This document shows, one piece after another, positions 9,877 through 21,896 of a stretch of 64,000 nt of DNA. Position numbers and translations under genes: made by a program. The stretch is from Thermosynechococcus sp. CL-1 (GTDB lineage: Bacteria > Cyanobacteriota > Cyanobacteriia > Thermosynechococcales > Thermosynechococcaceae): NCBI RefSeq assembly GCF_008386235.1, contig NZ_CP040671.1:496001-560000 (forward strand). The letters are read 5' to 3'. The notes beneath the pieces are model-generated. The model made no database searches. It was not told where the DNA came from and worked only from the letters and a program-made list of their open reading frames with translations. The stretch's first letter is position 1, and every line of letters starts with the position of its first letter.

Positions 9877-10278
9877 TTACCAAACGTAACAGAGTACTTC
9901 GCCGCCAATGCCCTGCTTCCGTGCCTCGCGATCAGTCATGATGCCGCTAGAGGTGGAGATGATGGCAATGCCGATGCCACCGAGCACCCGGGGCAACTCA
10001 CGGGAATTGGCATAGACGCGCAGACCGGGTTTGCTCACCCGCTTGAGCGCAGTAATAATCGGCTGGCGCTGCTTGCCGCGATATTTTAGGGAAACCACAA
10101 GATGCCGTTTGATGCCGTCCCCTTGCTCTTCAAAATCGCGAATAAACCCTTCCGCTTTCAGCACCTGCGCAATACTGCGGGTCATGCGCGTGGCCGGAAT
10201 GGTGGTGGTTTGATGACGCGCAAGGTTTGCGTTGCGGATGCGAGTTAGCATATCGCCAATCGTGTCATTTACTGCCAT
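9877..10278 (-). CDS. rpsH: 30S ribosomal protein S8
   Basis: Central 16S-binding protein; in E. coli also the translational repressor of the spc operon. The 133-residue sequence has [40 protein letters not shown] and the C-terminal [31 protein letters not shown]. rpsN (S14), found between rplE and rpsH in many bacteria, is absent here; the gap to rplE is only 29 bases. Confidence 0.97.
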   Translation of the reverse strand: MAVNDTIGDMLTRIRNANLARHQTTTIPATRMTRSIAQVLKAEGFIRDFEEQGDGIKRHLVVSLKYRGKQRQPIITALKRVSKPGLRVYANSRELPRVLGGIGIAIISTSSGIMTDREARKQGIGGEVLCYVW

Positions 10279-10307
10279 AGTTGCTCCTTAAAAATCTGCC
10301 TCCGGCG

Positions 10308-10853
10308 TTAGTTCTCACGGAACGGCATGCCCATTGCTTTGAGCAGGGCGCGTCCTTCTTCATCAGTATTGGCAGTGGTGATGATTGAGACATCCATGCC
10401 GCGAATTTGATCAATGTCGTCGTAGTTGACTTCGGGGAAAATCAGTTGCTCGCGCAAACCTAGGGTGTAGTTGCCCCGGCCATCAAAGCTTTTGGGGTTG
10501 ACACCGCGAAAGTCACGGATCCGTGGCAGTGCCAAGTTAATCAAGCGATCCAAAAAGGCATACATGCGATCGGATCGCAGCGTCACGGCCACACCAACGG
10601 GCATGCCTTTGCGAATTTTGAAGCCAGCGATCGCCTTCTTGGCGCGGGTAACGACGGGCTTTTGGCCGGTAATCGTGGCAATTTCTGCCAGTGTGGCTTC
10701 AAGGGCTTTGGCATTTTGCGCCGCTTCACCCAGACCGCGGTTGACAGTCACTTTGACAATCTTGGGGACTTGGTGAATGTTTTTGTACTGGAATTGCTGC
10801 ATGAGCTGCGGCACAACGGTTTTGTTGTAGTGATCTTTAAGGCGTTGGGACAT
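10308..10853 (-). CDS. rplE: 50S ribosomal protein L5
   Basis: 5S rRNA-binding protein forming bridge B1b with S13. The 181-residue product has [42 protein letters not shown] and [20 protein letters not shown], all L5 signatures. It follows rplX with a gap of about 58 bases. Confidence 0.97.
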   Translation of the reverse strand: MSQRLKDHYNKTVVPQLMQQFQYKNIHQVPKIVKVTVNRGLGEAAQNAKALEATLAEIATITGQKPVVTRAKKAIAGFKIRKGMPVGVAVTLRSDRMYAFLDRLINLALPRIRDFRGVNPKSFDGRGNYTLGLREQLIFPEVNYDDIDQIRGMDVSIITTANTDEEGRALLKAMGMPFREN

Positions 10854-10911
10854 GGGGCTTCTCCTAGGGGCATTCTCTGGGCTGGGTCAGAGAGGGGAAA
10901 ACGGGTTAGAC

Positions 10912-11265
10912 CTAATCAATGATTTCGCCAGTTTTCTTGAGCATCCGCACCTTACGGCCATCTTCGGTGTAGGTGTAGCAGATGCGACTGGCCACGTTTT
11001 GCTTGGTGGAGTAGAGCATCACCTTACAACTGTGAATCGGGGCTTCTTTGGTGATGATTTGCCCAGATTCGCCCTCTTGGCGGGGCTTGACGTGTTTGGT
11101 TTTTAGGTTCACCCCTTTGACAATCACCTGACTGGTCTTGGGGAAAACGGCGAGGACTTCACCGACTTTGGCTTTGTCACTGCCAGCGATGACTTGAACC
11201 GTGTCCCCTTTTTTCACGTGCATGCGATAGCGCACTGGCTTTTTGTTTGCTTTCTTGGCCGCCAT
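10912..11265 (-). CDS. rplX: 50S ribosomal protein L24
   Basis: Assembly initiator protein near the exit tunnel. The 117-residue protein has a KOW motif ([22 protein letters not shown]) and [20 protein letters not shown]. Its ATG overlaps the rplN stop by one base (TAATG). Confidence 0.97.
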   Translation of the reverse strand: MAAKKANKKPVRYRMHVKKGDTVQVIAGSDKAKVGEVLAVFPKTSQVIVKGVNLKTKHVKPRQEGESGQIITKEAPIHSCKVMLYSTKQNVASRICYTYTEDGRKVRMLKKTGEIID

Positions 11266-11633
11266 TAGAGTACCTCCGGTGCCAATGAAACAATTTTCGT
11301 AAAGTTTTTATCCCGCAGTTCACGAGCCACAGGACCAAAGACACGGGTACCGCGAGGGTTACCCTCTTGGTTGATCAAGACAGCGGCATTGTCATCAAAG
11401 CGAATGCTCATGCCACTTTCACGGCGGATGGTTTTGCGGGTGCGCACAATGACAGCGCGAACCACATCGGATTTTTTCACTGCCATATTGGGGGTGGCAT
11501 CTTTGACGGTGGCAATGATCACATCGCCGACACTGCCGTAGCGACGGTTACCGCCGCCGAGCACACGGATGCAGAGGAGCTTTTTGGCGCCGCTATTGTC
11601 GGCGACGTTGAGATAGGTTTCCTGTTGAATCAT
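11265..11633 (-). CDS. rplN: 50S ribosomal protein L14
   Basis: Interface protein that binds the silencing factor RsfS. The 122-residue sequence begins [24 protein letters not shown] and contains [20 protein letters not shown] and [20 protein letters not shown]. It sits between rpsQ and rplX in canonical order. Confidence 0.98.
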   Translation of the reverse strand: MIQQETYLNVADNSGAKKLLCIRVLGGGNRRYGSVGDVIIATVKDATPNMAVKKSDVVRAVIVRTRKTIRRESGMSIRFDDNAAVLINQEGNPRGTRVFGPVARELRDKNFTKIVSLAPEVL

Positions 11634-11645
11634 GGCTGGCTCTCC

Positions 11646-11894
11646 TTAGGCAGTGCGAGGACTGAGAATCTCGGCAATGACCCAACGCTTGGTGCGACTC
11701 AGGGGACGGGTTTCCCGAATGCGCACGCGATCGCCCACTTTGGCTTCGTTATTTTCATCATGGGCTTTGTAGCGGCGGGTTTTGACGACAATTTTGCCGT
11801 ACTTGGGGTGGGGGGCGCGGTTTTCGACGGCAACGACGACGGTTTTTTGCATTTTGTCGCTGACGACGACGCCAACACGTTCTTTAACTGCCAT
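11646..11894 (-). CDS. rpsQ: 30S ribosomal protein S17
   Basis: OB-fold small-subunit protein of 82 residues with [39 protein letters not shown] and [18 protein letters not shown]. Its ATG overlaps the rpmC stop by one base (TAATG), so the two are coupled. Confidence 0.97.
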   Translation of the reverse strand: MAVKERVGVVVSDKMQKTVVVAVENRAPHPKYGKIVVKTRRYKAHDENNEAKVGDRVRIRETRPLSRTKRWVIAEILSPRTA

Positions 11895-12106
11895 TAGTCT
11901 TGGCCTCCACTGCGGCGACGTTCATTCTCAAGGGTTAAAAGCTGTGCCAACTCATGGCGCAGATGCTTAAATTGATGGGGCTTGACCTCTTGGCGGGTGG
12001 CTTTTTTGAAGCGCAGATCAAAGAGTTCTTTCTTAATGGCGGCAATGCGATCGCTCACCTGTTGATCACTCAGTTCCCGCAGGTCTTTCATTTTTGTCAG
12101 TGCCAT
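11894..12106 (-). CDS. rpmC: 50S ribosomal protein L29
   Basis: Two-helix protein at the tunnel exit where SRP and trigger factor dock. The 70-residue sequence has [20 protein letters not shown] and [11 protein letters not shown], with the C-terminal helix rich in Glu/Arg. It lies two bases after the rplP stop. Confidence 0.95.
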   Translation of the reverse strand: MALTKMKDLRELSDQQVSDRIAAIKKELFDLRFKKATRQEVKPHQFKHLRHELAQLLTLENERRRSGGQD

Positions 12107-12108
12107 TC

Positions 12109-12540
12109 TTAACCCTCCTGTTGTTCCTCTTCTTGATTGCGCACCAGAAAACGGGTCTTGATCGGCATTTTGTAGGCAGCAAGGCGCATGGCTTCGCGGG
12201 CAACTGCCTCCGGCACACCGGCAATTTCATACATAATGCGACCGGGTTTGACCACTGCCACCCAGTATTCCGGTGAGCCTTTCCCTGACCCCATCCGCGT
12301 TTCGGCAGGCCGCATCGTCACGGGCTTATCGGGGAAAATGCGAATCCAGATTTTGCCACCGCGGCGGATATAGCGGGTCATGGCACGACGGCCAGCCTCA
12401 ATTTGCCGTGAGGTGATCCAAGCGGGTTCAAGGGCTTGAAGGGCATAGTCGCCAAAGTGGATAGAGTTACCGCGACTGGCAACCCCCGTCATGCGACCCC
12501 GCTGCTGTTTGCGAAATTTTGTACGCTTTGGACTTAACAT
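12109..12540 (-). CDS. rplP: 50S ribosomal protein L16
   Basis: Near the peptidyl-transferase and A-site tRNA path. The 143-residue protein begins [19 protein letters not shown] and has [31 protein letters not shown] split over its centre, then [20 protein letters not shown]. It follows rpsC in canonical order. Confidence 0.98.
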   Translation of the reverse strand: MLSPKRTKFRKQQRGRMTGVASRGNSIHFGDYALQALEPAWITSRQIEAGRRAMTRYIRRGGKIWIRIFPDKPVTMRPAETRMGSGKGSPEYWVAVVKPGRIMYEIAGVPEAVAREAMRLAAYKMPIKTRFLVRNQEEEQQEG

Positions 12541-12554
12541 CGCTGGCTTCCCTG

Positions 12555-13271
12555 TTAGTTAGAGCGATTTTCAAATTGGGGTAGGCGGCGTTGGGGACTG
12601 CGGCGACTGGGTTCCCGTGTTACGGCTTCGGTTTGTCCCGGCAGTACCTCACCTTTGAAGATCCACACTTTCACGCCCAAAATGCCGTAGATTGTGCGGG
12701 CGGTGCGGTAGGCATAGTCAATGTCTGCCCGTAGGGTATGCAGAGGAACGCGACCCTCTCGTGTCCACTCGGTACGGGCAATTTCCGCCCCATTCAGGCG
12801 ACCCGCCACTTGGACTTTGATCCCCTCAATGCCTGCTCGCTGTGCCCGCTGAATGGCTTGGCGCACGGCGCGTCGGAAGGCCACCCGTCGCTCTAGTTGC
12901 TGGGTGATGTATTCCGCCAAGAGACTGGCCTCAGCATCGACACGGTTGACTTCCACCACGTTCACTTTGATCGTGCGGTTGCTAGGGAGCATCTGCCGCA
13001 GTTGCTTGCGCAGTTCCTCAATCCCTTGGCCGCCTTTACCAACGACGACGCCGGGACGAGCGGTGCGAATTTGCAGCTCCACTTGATCCGCTTTGCGCTC
13101 AATGCGCACTTCCGCAATGCCAGCGTTGGCCAGTTGCTTGTTAATAAACGTGCGGATGCGGTGATCCTCCTGTAATAGCTCAGGATAGCGATCGCTATCG
13201 GCGTACCAGCGGGAGCGATGTTCTTGTGTAATGCCGAGGCGAAAGCCAATTGGGTGAATCTTCTGTCCCAC
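12555..13271 (-). CDS. rpsC: 30S ribosomal protein S3
   Basis: mRNA-entry-channel protein with a KH domain. The 238-residue product begins [20 protein letters not shown] and has [20 protein letters not shown] (KH GxxG loop) and [20 protein letters not shown]. The start is a GTG at 13271 preceded by AAGGA, giving the expected N-terminus. A basic C-terminal tail follows residue 215. Confidence 0.97.
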   Translation of the reverse strand: MGQKIHPIGFRLGITQEHRSRWYADSDRYPELLQEDHRIRTFINKQLANAGIAEVRIERKADQVELQIRTARPGVVVGKGGQGIEELRKQLRQMLPSNRTIKVNVVEVNRVDAEASLLAEYITQQLERRVAFRRAVRQAIQRAQRAGIEGIKVQVAGRLNGAEIARTEWTREGRVPLHTLRADIDYAYRTARTIYGILGVKVWIFKGEVLPGQTEAVTREPSRRSPQRRLPQFENRSN

Positions 13272-13283
13272 GGTGGTATCCTT

Positions 13284-13652
13284 CTACGATTCGTCAGCAG
13301 TGTTTTGGGGCGCCACAGCAATCGTGATGTGGCAGGTGGGCTTGCGAATTTGGTAAGCGCGGCCCTGGGCGCGAGGGCGAAACCGCTTCAGGCAAGGCCC
13401 TTGATCGGCATAGGCTTGACTAATTACCAAGGTGGCGGGATCCAAGCCTAAATTGTGGGTGGCATTGGCTGCCGCCGATCGCAAGACCTTTGTAATCGGC
13501 TCACAGGCACGATAGGGCATAAAGCGCAGCATAATCAGGGCATCGCGGTAGGTGCGACCCCGCAGTTGATCCAGTACCCGCCGCACCTTGTGGGGTGACA
13601 TGCGGACATACTTGGCGCAGGCACGGGCAGTAGGAGAAGAGGTAGAAACCAT
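13284..13652 (-). CDS. rplV: 50S ribosomal protein L22
   Basis: Its beta-hairpin lines the exit tunnel and is a macrolide-resistance site. The 122-residue sequence has [38 protein letters not shown] and the hairpin region [20 protein letters not shown] followed by HITIAV. It lies between rpsS and rpsC. Confidence 0.97.
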   Translation of the reverse strand: MVSTSSPTARACAKYVRMSPHKVRRVLDQLRGRTYRDALIMLRFMPYRACEPITKVLRSAAANATHNLGLDPATLVISQAYADQGPCLKRFRPRAQGRAYQIRKPTCHITIAVAPQNTADES

Positions 13653-13682
13653 AGACGGCTATCCCAGACGCGAACAAGAGAA

Positions 13683-13961
13683 TCAATGGCGGGCTTTTTT
13701 ATCGCCCTTAACATGACTGCGGAAGTTGCGGGTGGGGGCAAATTCCCCCAGTTTGTGACCCACCATCTGCTCAGTGATGTACACGGGCACGTGCTGCTTG
13801 CCGTTGTGGACGGCAATCGTGTGGCCAATCATTTCTGGCACAATCGTTGAGGCACGCGACCACGTTTTGATCACTTCCTTGGCATTGCGCTCATTGAGGG
13901 CTTCAATCTTGCGTAAGAGATGATCCGCCACAAAGGGGCCTTTTTTTAATGAACGTCCCAT
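13683..13961 (-). CDS. rpsS: 30S ribosomal protein S19
   Basis: Head protein of 92 residues: [43 protein letters not shown] and [22 protein letters not shown]. It lies between rplB and rplV in canonical order. Confidence 0.98.
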   Translation of the reverse strand: MGRSLKKGPFVADHLLRKIEALNERNAKEVIKTWSRASTIVPEMIGHTIAVHNGKQHVPVYITEQMVGHKLGEFAPTRNFRSHVKGDKKARH

Positions 13962-13983
13962 AACCTAACTTCTCCGCAAAAAC

Positions 13984-14850
13984 CTAAGACTGACGACCAC
14001 CGCGACCCCGCTTGGAAGACTTCTTACGACGCCGCACGATGAGAGCATCGCTGAGTTTTTTCTTCTTGCGAGTTTTGTAGCCAAGGGTGGGTTTACCCCA
14101 AGGCGTGACAGGCCCGGGACGACCAATGGGGGCGCGCCCTTCACCACCACCGTGGGGGTGATCCACCGGGTTCATGACCGAACCGCGCACCTTCGGACGA
14201 CGACCTTTCCAGCGATTGCGACCCGCTTTCCCTAAGCTGATGTTGTTGGCTTCAACATTCCCCACTTGGCCAATGGTGGCATAGCACTCCTTGCGGAAGA
14301 GCCGCACTTCACCCGAGGGAAGCTTGAGGGTGACCATATCCCCCTCTTTGGCCACTACTTGTGCCATCGCGCCGGCAGCTCGCACCATTTGCGCACCCCG
14401 ACCGGGGGTAATTTCCACATTGTGCACACTAGTACCCAAGGGAATTTTGCCCAGAGGAAGGGAGTTACCCACTTCAATAGGGGCATCGGGACTGGCAATA
14501 ACCTCGGTGCCGGGGGTCAAATCTCGAGGATGGATGATGTAGCGTTTCTCGCCATCGCGATAGTGGAGCAGGGCAATGCGGGCATTGCGGTTGGGATCGT
14601 ACTCCACAGTTGCCACTTTGGCGGGGACATTGAGCTTGCTGCTGCGGCGAAAATCAACAATGCGATAGCGACGCTTGTGGCCACCCCCCCGCCGCCGACT
14701 GGTAATGACACCGCGATTGTTGCGGCCTTTGTCGCGCTTGAAGCCACGGGTCAGCGACTTTTCGGGCTTGTCGGTGGTAATTTCAGCAAAGTCAGAAACA
14801 GTTTTTTGGCGAACGCCGGGGGTGTAGGGTCGGTAAACGCGAATGCCCAT
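13984..14850 (-). CDS. rplB: 50S ribosomal protein L2
   Basis: Essential for subunit association and peptidyl transfer. The 288-residue protein starts [21 protein letters not shown], has the [19 protein letters not shown] region, and the catalytic-centre segment [20 protein letters not shown] with the conserved histidine (HPHGGG). Length and order (rplW-rplB-rpsS) are canonical. Confidence 0.98.
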   Translation of the reverse strand: MGIRVYRPYTPGVRQKTVSDFAEITTDKPEKSLTRGFKRDKGRNNRGVITSRRRGGGHKRRYRIVDFRRSSKLNVPAKVATVEYDPNRNARIALLHYRDGEKRYIIHPRDLTPGTEVIASPDAPIEVGNSLPLGKIPLGTSVHNVEITPGRGAQMVRAAGAMAQVVAKEGDMVTLKLPSGEVRLFRKECYATIGQVGNVEANNISLGKAGRNRWKGRRPKVRGSVMNPVDHPHGGGEGRAPIGRPGPVTPWGKPTLGYKTRKKKKLSDALIVRRRKKSSKRGRGGRQS

Positions 14851-14861
14851 GATCTACTCCG

Positions 14862-15164
14862 TTAAACTTCGGGGAAGAGAACGATCTTGCTGTCGGGGGC
14901 AAGGGTGACGATCGCCCGCTTGTAGCGAGGACGATGGCCAACAAACCGACCCACGCGGCGCTCTTTAGGAGGCAGATGATAGGTATTCACTGCCGTAACT
15001 TTGACGTTAAAGAGTTCTTCAATCGCAGCCTTGATTTGCGGTTTGGTGGCGCGCCGATCCACATCAAAGGTGTATTGATTGTTTTCCAGTAAAATTGTGG
15101 CCTTCTCTGTGATGATGGGGCGCTTGATGAGATCCGCAAGGGCGCGGGGTTGGACTTTAGTCAC
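14862..15164 (-). CDS. rplW: 50S ribosomal protein L23
   Basis: Tunnel-exit docking site for SRP and trigger factor. The frame is open upstream to 15239, which would overlap rplD by 83 bases and add a non-homologous N-terminus. A GTG at 15164 is preceded by a perfect AGGAGGT and yields a 100-residue protein starting [22 protein letters not shown], the proper L23 N-terminus. This start overlaps the rplD stop by 8 bases, implying coupling. The C-terminus has [21 protein letters not shown] split around residue 75. Confidence 0.93.
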   Translation of the reverse strand: MTKVQPRALADLIKRPIITEKATILLENNQYTFDVDRRATKPQIKAAIEELFNVKVTAVNTYHLPPKERRVGRFVGHRPRYKRAIVTLAPDSKIVLFPEV

Positions 15165-15789
15165 CGTACACCTCCTGAATTTTGGCGATCGCGCCAGTGG
15201 TGGCAACAATGCGATCGGCATAGAGTAAATCAAAAACATTCAATTGATCGGCACGCAGGAGTTTCAGGGTGGGCACATTTCGCGCCGAGAGTGCCACCAT
15301 TTCGGCAATGTCTTCCACCAGTAGCAGCACCTTTTGCTCTGGCTCAATGCCCCAGCGTTGCAGCGCCGTCACCAGTTCCTTGGTTTTGGGACGGGGCAAG
15401 TGATCGGCAAAGTCCTGAACCACAATCAAGTCTTCAACGCGGCTCATCAGGGCTGTGCGCAGGGCAAGTCGCCGCTCCTTACGATTCATTTTTTGGCTGT
15501 AGTCGCGGGGCTTAGGACCAAAGATCACACCGCCACCCCGCCAGAGGGGAGAACGGATCGAACCAGCGCGGGCACGCCCTGTTCCTTTTTGCCGCCAAGG
15601 TTTGCGACCGCCGCCACGCACCTCAGCACGGGTTTTGGTAGATGCCGTTCCCTGACGCGCATTGGCTAACTGCCGCACAAGGGCACGATGAACAATATGA
15701 CTGGCGGTTTCAGGTTTTGCTGTCGCCAGATCAAGGGTGGCTTCACCACTGTCGGCACCCTGCCAGTCTTTAACCACACATGCAACCAT
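15157..15789 (-). CDS. rplD: 50S ribosomal protein L4
   Basis: Tunnel-constriction protein; in E. coli also the autogenous repressor of the S10 operon. From the ATG at 15789, which has a GGAG before it, the protein is 210 residues ([15 protein letters not shown]). It contains [20 protein letters not shown] and [19 protein letters not shown], the extended tunnel loop. The longer open frame (to 15822) would overlap rplC and is unlikely. Confidence 0.95.
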   Translation of the reverse strand: MVACVVKDWQGADSGEATLDLATAKPETASHIVHRALVRQLANARQGTASTKTRAEVRGGGRKPWRQKGTGRARAGSIRSPLWRGGGVIFGPKPRDYSQKMNRKERRLALRTALMSRVEDLIVVQDFADHLPRPKTKELVTALQRWGIEPEQKVLLLVEDIAEMVALSARNVPTLKLLRADQLNVFDLLYADRIVATTGAIAKIQEVYGD

Positions 15790-15805
15790 AACTACTCTCC
15801 AGCCC

Positions 15806-16444
15806 CTATTTGCGACCGACACCCTTGGCGGGGGTAATGCTCACTAGTGCCCCCGGTTTACCCGGTAGTGCCCCTTTGATCAGGATTAAGTTGCGCTCAG
15901 CATCAACGCGCACCACCTGCAACTTGCGAATGGTGACTGCCGTATTGCCCATGCGACCGGCCATCCGCTTGCCGGGGAAAACCCGACCCGGGGTGGTTCC
16001 TGCCCCAGTGGAACCGGGCAGACGGTGGTTTTTTGAGCCATGCGCCATTGGACCGCGCTTAAAATTGTGGCGTTTTTGATAGCCCGCAAAGCCTCGGCCA
16101 ATGCTGGTGCCGTGGACATCCACAAGCTGCCCCGGACTAAAAATGTCAACAGTGATGGCCTGACCCAATTGATAGGCAGAGGCATCTTCAAGGCGAAATT
16201 CCCGCAGATGACGCATGGGGGGCGTTTGCGATTTGTTGAGGTGGCCGCGCTCGGGGCGACTCAGGTTTTTCTGCCGCACTTCGCCGTAGGCCACTTGAAT
16301 TGCCGTGTAGCCGTCGGTTTGGGGGGTTTTGATTTGTGTGATCGGACACGGCCCCGCTTGTACCACCGTAATGGGGACAGATCGACCCGCCTCGTCAAAG
16401 ATTTGGGTCATGCCCAACTTTGTCCCTAAAATACCAACTGTCAC
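15806..16444 (-). CDS. rplC: 50S ribosomal protein L3
   Basis: Core assembly protein near the peptidyl-transferase centre and first gene of this ribosomal operon. The 212-residue product begins [20 protein letters not shown] and has [22 protein letters not shown] with [20 protein letters not shown]. The GTG start at 16444 has AAGGA eight bases upstream. rpsJ (S10) does not precede it; in cyanobacteria rpsJ is normally in the str operon, so this absence is expected. Confidence 0.97.
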   Translation of the reverse strand: MTVGILGTKLGMTQIFDEAGRSVPITVVQAGPCPITQIKTPQTDGYTAIQVAYGEVRQKNLSRPERGHLNKSQTPPMRHLREFRLEDASAYQLGQAITVDIFSPGQLVDVHGTSIGRGFAGYQKRHNFKRGPMAHGSKNHRLPGSTGAGTTPGRVFPGKRMAGRMGNTAVTIRKLQVVRVDAERNLILIKGALPGKPGALVSITPAKGVGRK

Positions 16445-18405
<1,961 letters not shown>

Positions 18406-18408
18406 TCA

Positions 18409-19380
18409 ATGACTATCTCCATTCATTACGTTGATCCCAAGACGAAAGCACCACTTAGAAAGGATCATACTGCGTACTATAGTGAGACGGGTTCTGTTTA
18501 TCCAATTGTTAATCAGATTCCTAGATTTGTAGATTCAAGCCAAAACTACACCCAAAGTTTTGGTCTGCAATGGAATAAGTTCTCAAAAACACAAATAGAT
18601 GATACAGATCAAAAACAATCTGAAACTCGATTCTTTGCAACAACAAACTGGCAGCCTGAGGAGCTTGCTGGCAAAAGTATTTTAGAAGCCGGTTCTGGTG
18701 CAGGTAGATTTACACGGGTTATCTTGGAAAAAACGTCTGCTTATCTTTGGAGTTTTGATTATTCAGAGGCGGTTGAGGCAAATTGGCAAAATAATTCTGA
18801 TATTGCTGGCGGAAGATTACACCTATTTCAGGCGAGCATCTATGACATCCCTTTGCCTGAAGCCTCTTTTGATAAGGTGTTTTGTTTTGGGGTTCTACAA
18901 CATACACCTGACTTTGAAGAATCTGTAAAAAATCTGATTAAATACGCAAAAATCGGTGCTGAGATTGTGGTTGATTTCTATCCGATTAAAGGTTTTTGGA
19001 CAAAAATACACGCAAAATATCTTTTAAGACCCTTGACAAAAAAGATGTCACACCAAGCTCTGTTGAATTTGATTGAGAAGAATATCGATGGTTTAATTAC
19101 GTTATTTGATTTTTTAGTGAAAGTTAAACTAGGCGTACTGACTCGATTTTTACCAATTGTTGATCTACGAACAATTCCTAGTACTGTGGATCAGCAAAAA
19201 CGCCGTGAATGGGCAATTTTAGACACCTTTGATATGTTCTCGCCGGAGTATGACAATCCCCAAAGAATAAAAGATGTTGCTGCTATGTTTGAACGTCACG
19301 GAGCTAAGGTTACTTTTGCCGGATTTGTCAAATCAAGTGCTGGCACTAGCGCAGTGGTCAGAGGCGTTCGCGAAACTTAA
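18409..19380 (+). CDS. class I SAM-dependent methyltransferase, probably horizontally acquired
   Basis: The 323-residue protein has a methyltransferase motif I (ILEAGSGAGRFTRVI, about residues 88-102), an acidic post-I position (WSFDYSEAV) and FDKVFCFGVLQHT as motif IV. The N-terminal 50 residues look like a Trm112-type lead-in without zinc cysteines (DPKTKAPLRKD..VYPIVNQIPRF). Such enzymes often occur in sugar or lipopolysaccharide decoration clusters; the substrate cannot be inferred here. Base composition is unlike its neighbours: rows 18421-18480 and 19021-19080 are 40% and 37% GC by count, while row 17581-17640 in tgt is 57%. It lacks HIP1 sites. AGGAG stands eight bases before the ATG. 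Confidence 0.85.
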   Translation: MTISIHYVDPKTKAPLRKDHTAYYSETGSVYPIVNQIPRFVDSSQNYTQSFGLQWNKFSKTQIDDTDQKQSETRFFATTNWQPEELAGKSILEAGSGAGRFTRVILEKTSAYLWSFDYSEAVEANWQNNSDIAGGRLHLFQASIYDIPLPEASFDKVFCFGVLQHTPDFEESVKNLIKYAKIGAEIVVDFYPIKGFWTKIHAKYLLRPLTKKMSHQALLNLIEKNIDGLITLFDFLVKVKLGVLTRFLPIVDLRTIPSTVDQQKRREWAILDTFDMFSPEYDNPQRIKDVAAMFERHGAKVTFAGFVKSSAGTSAVVRGVRET

Positions 19381-19466
19381 AGTAAAGATCACGGGAGTCG
19401 TCTTTAGCAAGGGTCCCTTTCATGGGATATTGAAATCGGTTGTGTGCGATCGAGAACCGGAGACCC

Positions 19467-19898
19467 ATGAGATTACATCGCTTGCTTTATCTCAGTTGTG
19501 CCACAGATGGCCTGTCCTACCCGGATCTGCGGGATATTATGGCCAAGTCAGAGGTGAACAATCTCCGCGATGGCATTACGGGAATACTGTGCTACGGCAA
19601 CGGCATGTTTCTGCAAACCCTAGAGGGCGATCGCCAGAAAATCAGTGAAACCTACGCCCGCATCCTCAAGGATCCCCGCCACCACAGCGCCGAACTCATT
19701 GAATTCAAGGCCATCGCAGAGCGCACCTTCATCAATTGGTCAATGCGTCTGGTGCAGTTGGGCGAGATGGACAGTGATAAAATTCGGCACCTGCGGTTAA
19801 AATACTCACCAGCAGCAACCTTTCAGCCCACCTCAATGACGGCTGAGCAATGTTTTCACTTCCTCAAAGAACTCTATGAAATGAGCCAAGGAACTTAG
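19467..19898 (+). CDS. pixD: BLUF-domain blue-light photoreceptor PixD (TePixD-like)
   Basis: FAD-binding blue-light sensor of 143 residues. The BLUF residues are all present: Tyr8, Asn31/Asn32, Gln50 (MFLQTLEGD), Trp91 and Met93 (NWSMRL). The sequence and length agree with my memory of T. elongatus Tll0078 (TePixD), apart from a few changes in the second half; that is recall, not a search. PixD decamers bind the response regulator PixE to control phototaxis in Synechocystis. No pixE-like response regulator lies beside it here. The ATG at 19467 has GGAG close upstream; an in-frame TTG at 19440 is rejected. DUF177 follows one base after its stop. Confidence 0.95.
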   Translation: MRLHRLLYLSCATDGLSYPDLRDIMAKSEVNNLRDGITGILCYGNGMFLQTLEGDRQKISETYARILKDPRHHSAELIEFKAIAERTFINWSMRLVQLGEMDSDKIRHLRLKYSPAATFQPTSMTAEQCFHFLKELYEMSQGT

Positions 19899-19899
19899 T

Positions 19900-20397
19900 G
19901 TGAGCGATGCCCACTGGCTAAGTATTCCCGATCTACTGCGGCTGCCCGCCCAGACCTATGAGTGGCGGGTGGATACCGGTTTTCCAGACTTGGCAACGCT
20001 AACTCCCGTGCAAGGAATGGTGACTGCCAGTCACCGCTACACCTATTTAGAAGTTAGTGCCAGTGTGAGTACGATCGTTACCCTCTGTTGCGATCGCTGT
20101 TTGCAGTACTATAACCATCGCTTGGTGTGTACGACTACGGAACTCATTTGGCTTGCAGAAACGCCGGCGAGTCAACCGGACGATGATCTGGTGGAAACCT
20201 TGCCCGCCAACGGTCGCATTGATCTTGCGGATTGGCTCTACCAGCAACTCTGCCTTGCTCTACCCTACCCCCAATACTGTGACCCCAATTGTGGCGGTAT
20301 TCACCCCCCTGTCCCTGCGGAACCCCCCATTGATCACCGCTGGGCAATGCTTGCGCAACTACAATCGGTTCTGGAGCGTTCGGAACCATCGCCGTGA
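19900..20397 (+). CDS. YceD/DUF177 family protein
   Basis: A 165-residue member of the DUF177 family, implicated in 23S rRNA accumulation and usually found beside rpmF in other bacteria. Two paired-cysteine motifs are visible, TLCCDRCLQ (about residues 61-69) and QYCDPNCGG (about 124-132), as in the family consensus CxRCL...C.....CxG. The GTG start follows the pixD stop by one base. Its stop overlaps the GTG of the next gene (GTGA), so pixD, this gene and ycf46 appear to form one coupled transcript. rpmF is not adjacent. Confidence 0.8.
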   Translation: MSDAHWLSIPDLLRLPAQTYEWRVDTGFPDLATLTPVQGMVTASHRYTYLEVSASVSTIVTLCCDRCLQYYNHRLVCTTTELIWLAETPASQPDDDLVETLPANGRIDLADWLYQQLCLALPYPQYCDPNCGGIHPPVPAEPPIDHRWAMLAQLQSVLERSEPSP

Positions 20398-21893
20398 GTG
20401 CTCAGTCTGACCTTGAACTGTTGCTGCGGGCACGCTATCCCCTGTTGTATGTGGCCACAACAGAGGAAGAACGCCTTGAGGCAACACTGCACACAATTAG
20501 CAATCGCCTGAATCAGCGCCCCATCTACATTTGGGATTTTGTCGAGGGGTATCAGGGCAATCCCAATGATCTGGGGGTCGCCAAGCGCAATCCCCTCAGT
20601 GCCCTTGAATTTGTTGAAAGACTACCGCCACCGGCAGCGGCGATGATTCTGCTGCGAGATTTTCACCGCTTTATTGAGGACGTGGCCGTCTCTCGCAAAC
20701 TGCGCAACTTGGCGCGGCAGCTCAAGTCCCAGCCCAAAAACCTGATCCTGCTGGCTCCGACGGTGCAGTTGCCCCCGGAACTGCGGGATGTGATTACCGT
20801 TGTGGAGTTCCCTTTGCCCCAACGGGAGGAAATTCGCCTTGAACTGGTGAAGCTCTGTCAAAGCCTCGGCAGGATTCCCCCTGAGCCGATTCTCGATGAG
20901 TTGATCCGCGCCTGTCAGGGCTTGACCCTAGAGCGCATTCGCCGCGTCATTGGTCGGATTATTGCCCTCCACGGCATGCTCGACGGTAGCCATGTGGATT
21001 TGATCTTGGAGGAAAAGCGGCAGATCCTGCGGCAAACCCAAATTCTGGAGTTTTATCCCACCCAAGAAACGATTGCCGACATTGGCGGCCTTGACAATCT
21101 CAAGGAGTGGTTGTTGCGGCGTGGCGGTGCTTTTTCCGAGCGGGCACGGCGCTATGGGCTGCCCTATCCGCGGGGGGTGCTGCTAGTGGGAATTCAGGGC
21201 ACGGGTAAATCCCTAGTGGCAAAGGCGATCGCCCACCAATGGCACTTGCCGCTGTTGCGATTGGATGTGGGGCGACTCTTTGGCGGCCTTGTGGGGGAAT
21301 CCGAAGCGCGAACCCGCGAAATGATTCAAATTGCTGAAGCCCTTGCCCCCTGTGTCCTCTGGATTGATGAAATGGACAAAGCCTTTGCGGGCATTGACGG
21401 CCGAGGCGATGGCGGCACCAGTAGCCGCGTCTTTGGTACGATTATCACTTGGCTGGCTGAGAAAACCTCTGCTGTTTTTGTCGTGGCCACTGCCAACAAT
21501 GTGCAGGTCTTGCCCCCGGAACTGCTGCGTAAGGGTCGCTTTGATGAAATCTTTTTTGTCGGACTACCCAATGTGGATGAGCGGCGAGCGATTTTTGAAG
21601 TGCACCTCAGTCGCGTGCGGCGCGATCGCCTGCAAAACTATGATCTAGAGCGGTTGGCCTATGAAACCATTGACTTTTCTGGGGCTGAAATTGAGCAGTG
21701 TATCATTGAGGCAATGCACCTTGCCTTTAGCCAAGACCGCGACTTTACCACCGAAGATCTGCTGCACGCGGCCAGTGAGATTATCCCCTTGGCACGGACA
21801 GCTCGCGAACAGGTACACCAATTACAAGAATGGGCGGCCTCCGGGCGGGCACGGTTTGCCTCACGGATCCTCTCTCCCCCCACAGGGCGTTAG
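20394..21893 (+). CDS. ycf46: Ycf46-like AAA+ ATPase
   Basis: The 499-residue protein has a degenerate N-terminal AAA region ([21 protein letters not shown]) and a full C-terminal AAA+ module. Walker A is GIQGTGKS at about residue 264, Walker B is [10 protein letters not shown] at about 320, sensor 1 is VATANN and the arginine fingers lie in [13 protein letters not shown]. This matches cyanobacterial and plastid Ycf46, linked by earlier work to photosynthesis regulation and inorganic carbon use, with no settled mechanism. The GTG start overlaps the DUF177 stop by four bases. Confidence 0.88.
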   Translation: MSAQSDLELLLRARYPLLYVATTEEERLEATLHTISNRLNQRPIYIWDFVEGYQGNPNDLGVAKRNPLSALEFVERLPPPAAAMILLRDFHRFIEDVAVSRKLRNLARQLKSQPKNLILLAPTVQLPPELRDVITVVEFPLPQREEIRLELVKLCQSLGRIPPEPILDELIRACQGLTLERIRRVIGRIIALHGMLDGSHVDLILEEKRQILRQTQILEFYPTQETIADIGGLDNLKEWLLRRGGAFSERARRYGLPYPRGVLLVGIQGTGKSLVAKAIAHQWHLPLLRLDVGRLFGGLVGESEARTREMIQIAEALAPCVLWIDEMDKAFAGIDGRGDGGTSSRVFGTIITWLAEKTSAVFVVATANNVQVLPPELLRKGRFDEIFFVGLPNVDERRAIFEVHLSRVRRDRLQNYDLERLAYETIDFSGAEIEQCIIEAMHLAFSQDRDFTTEDLLHAASEIIPLARTAREQVHQLQEWAASGRARFASRILSPPTGR

Positions 21894-21896
21894 ATC

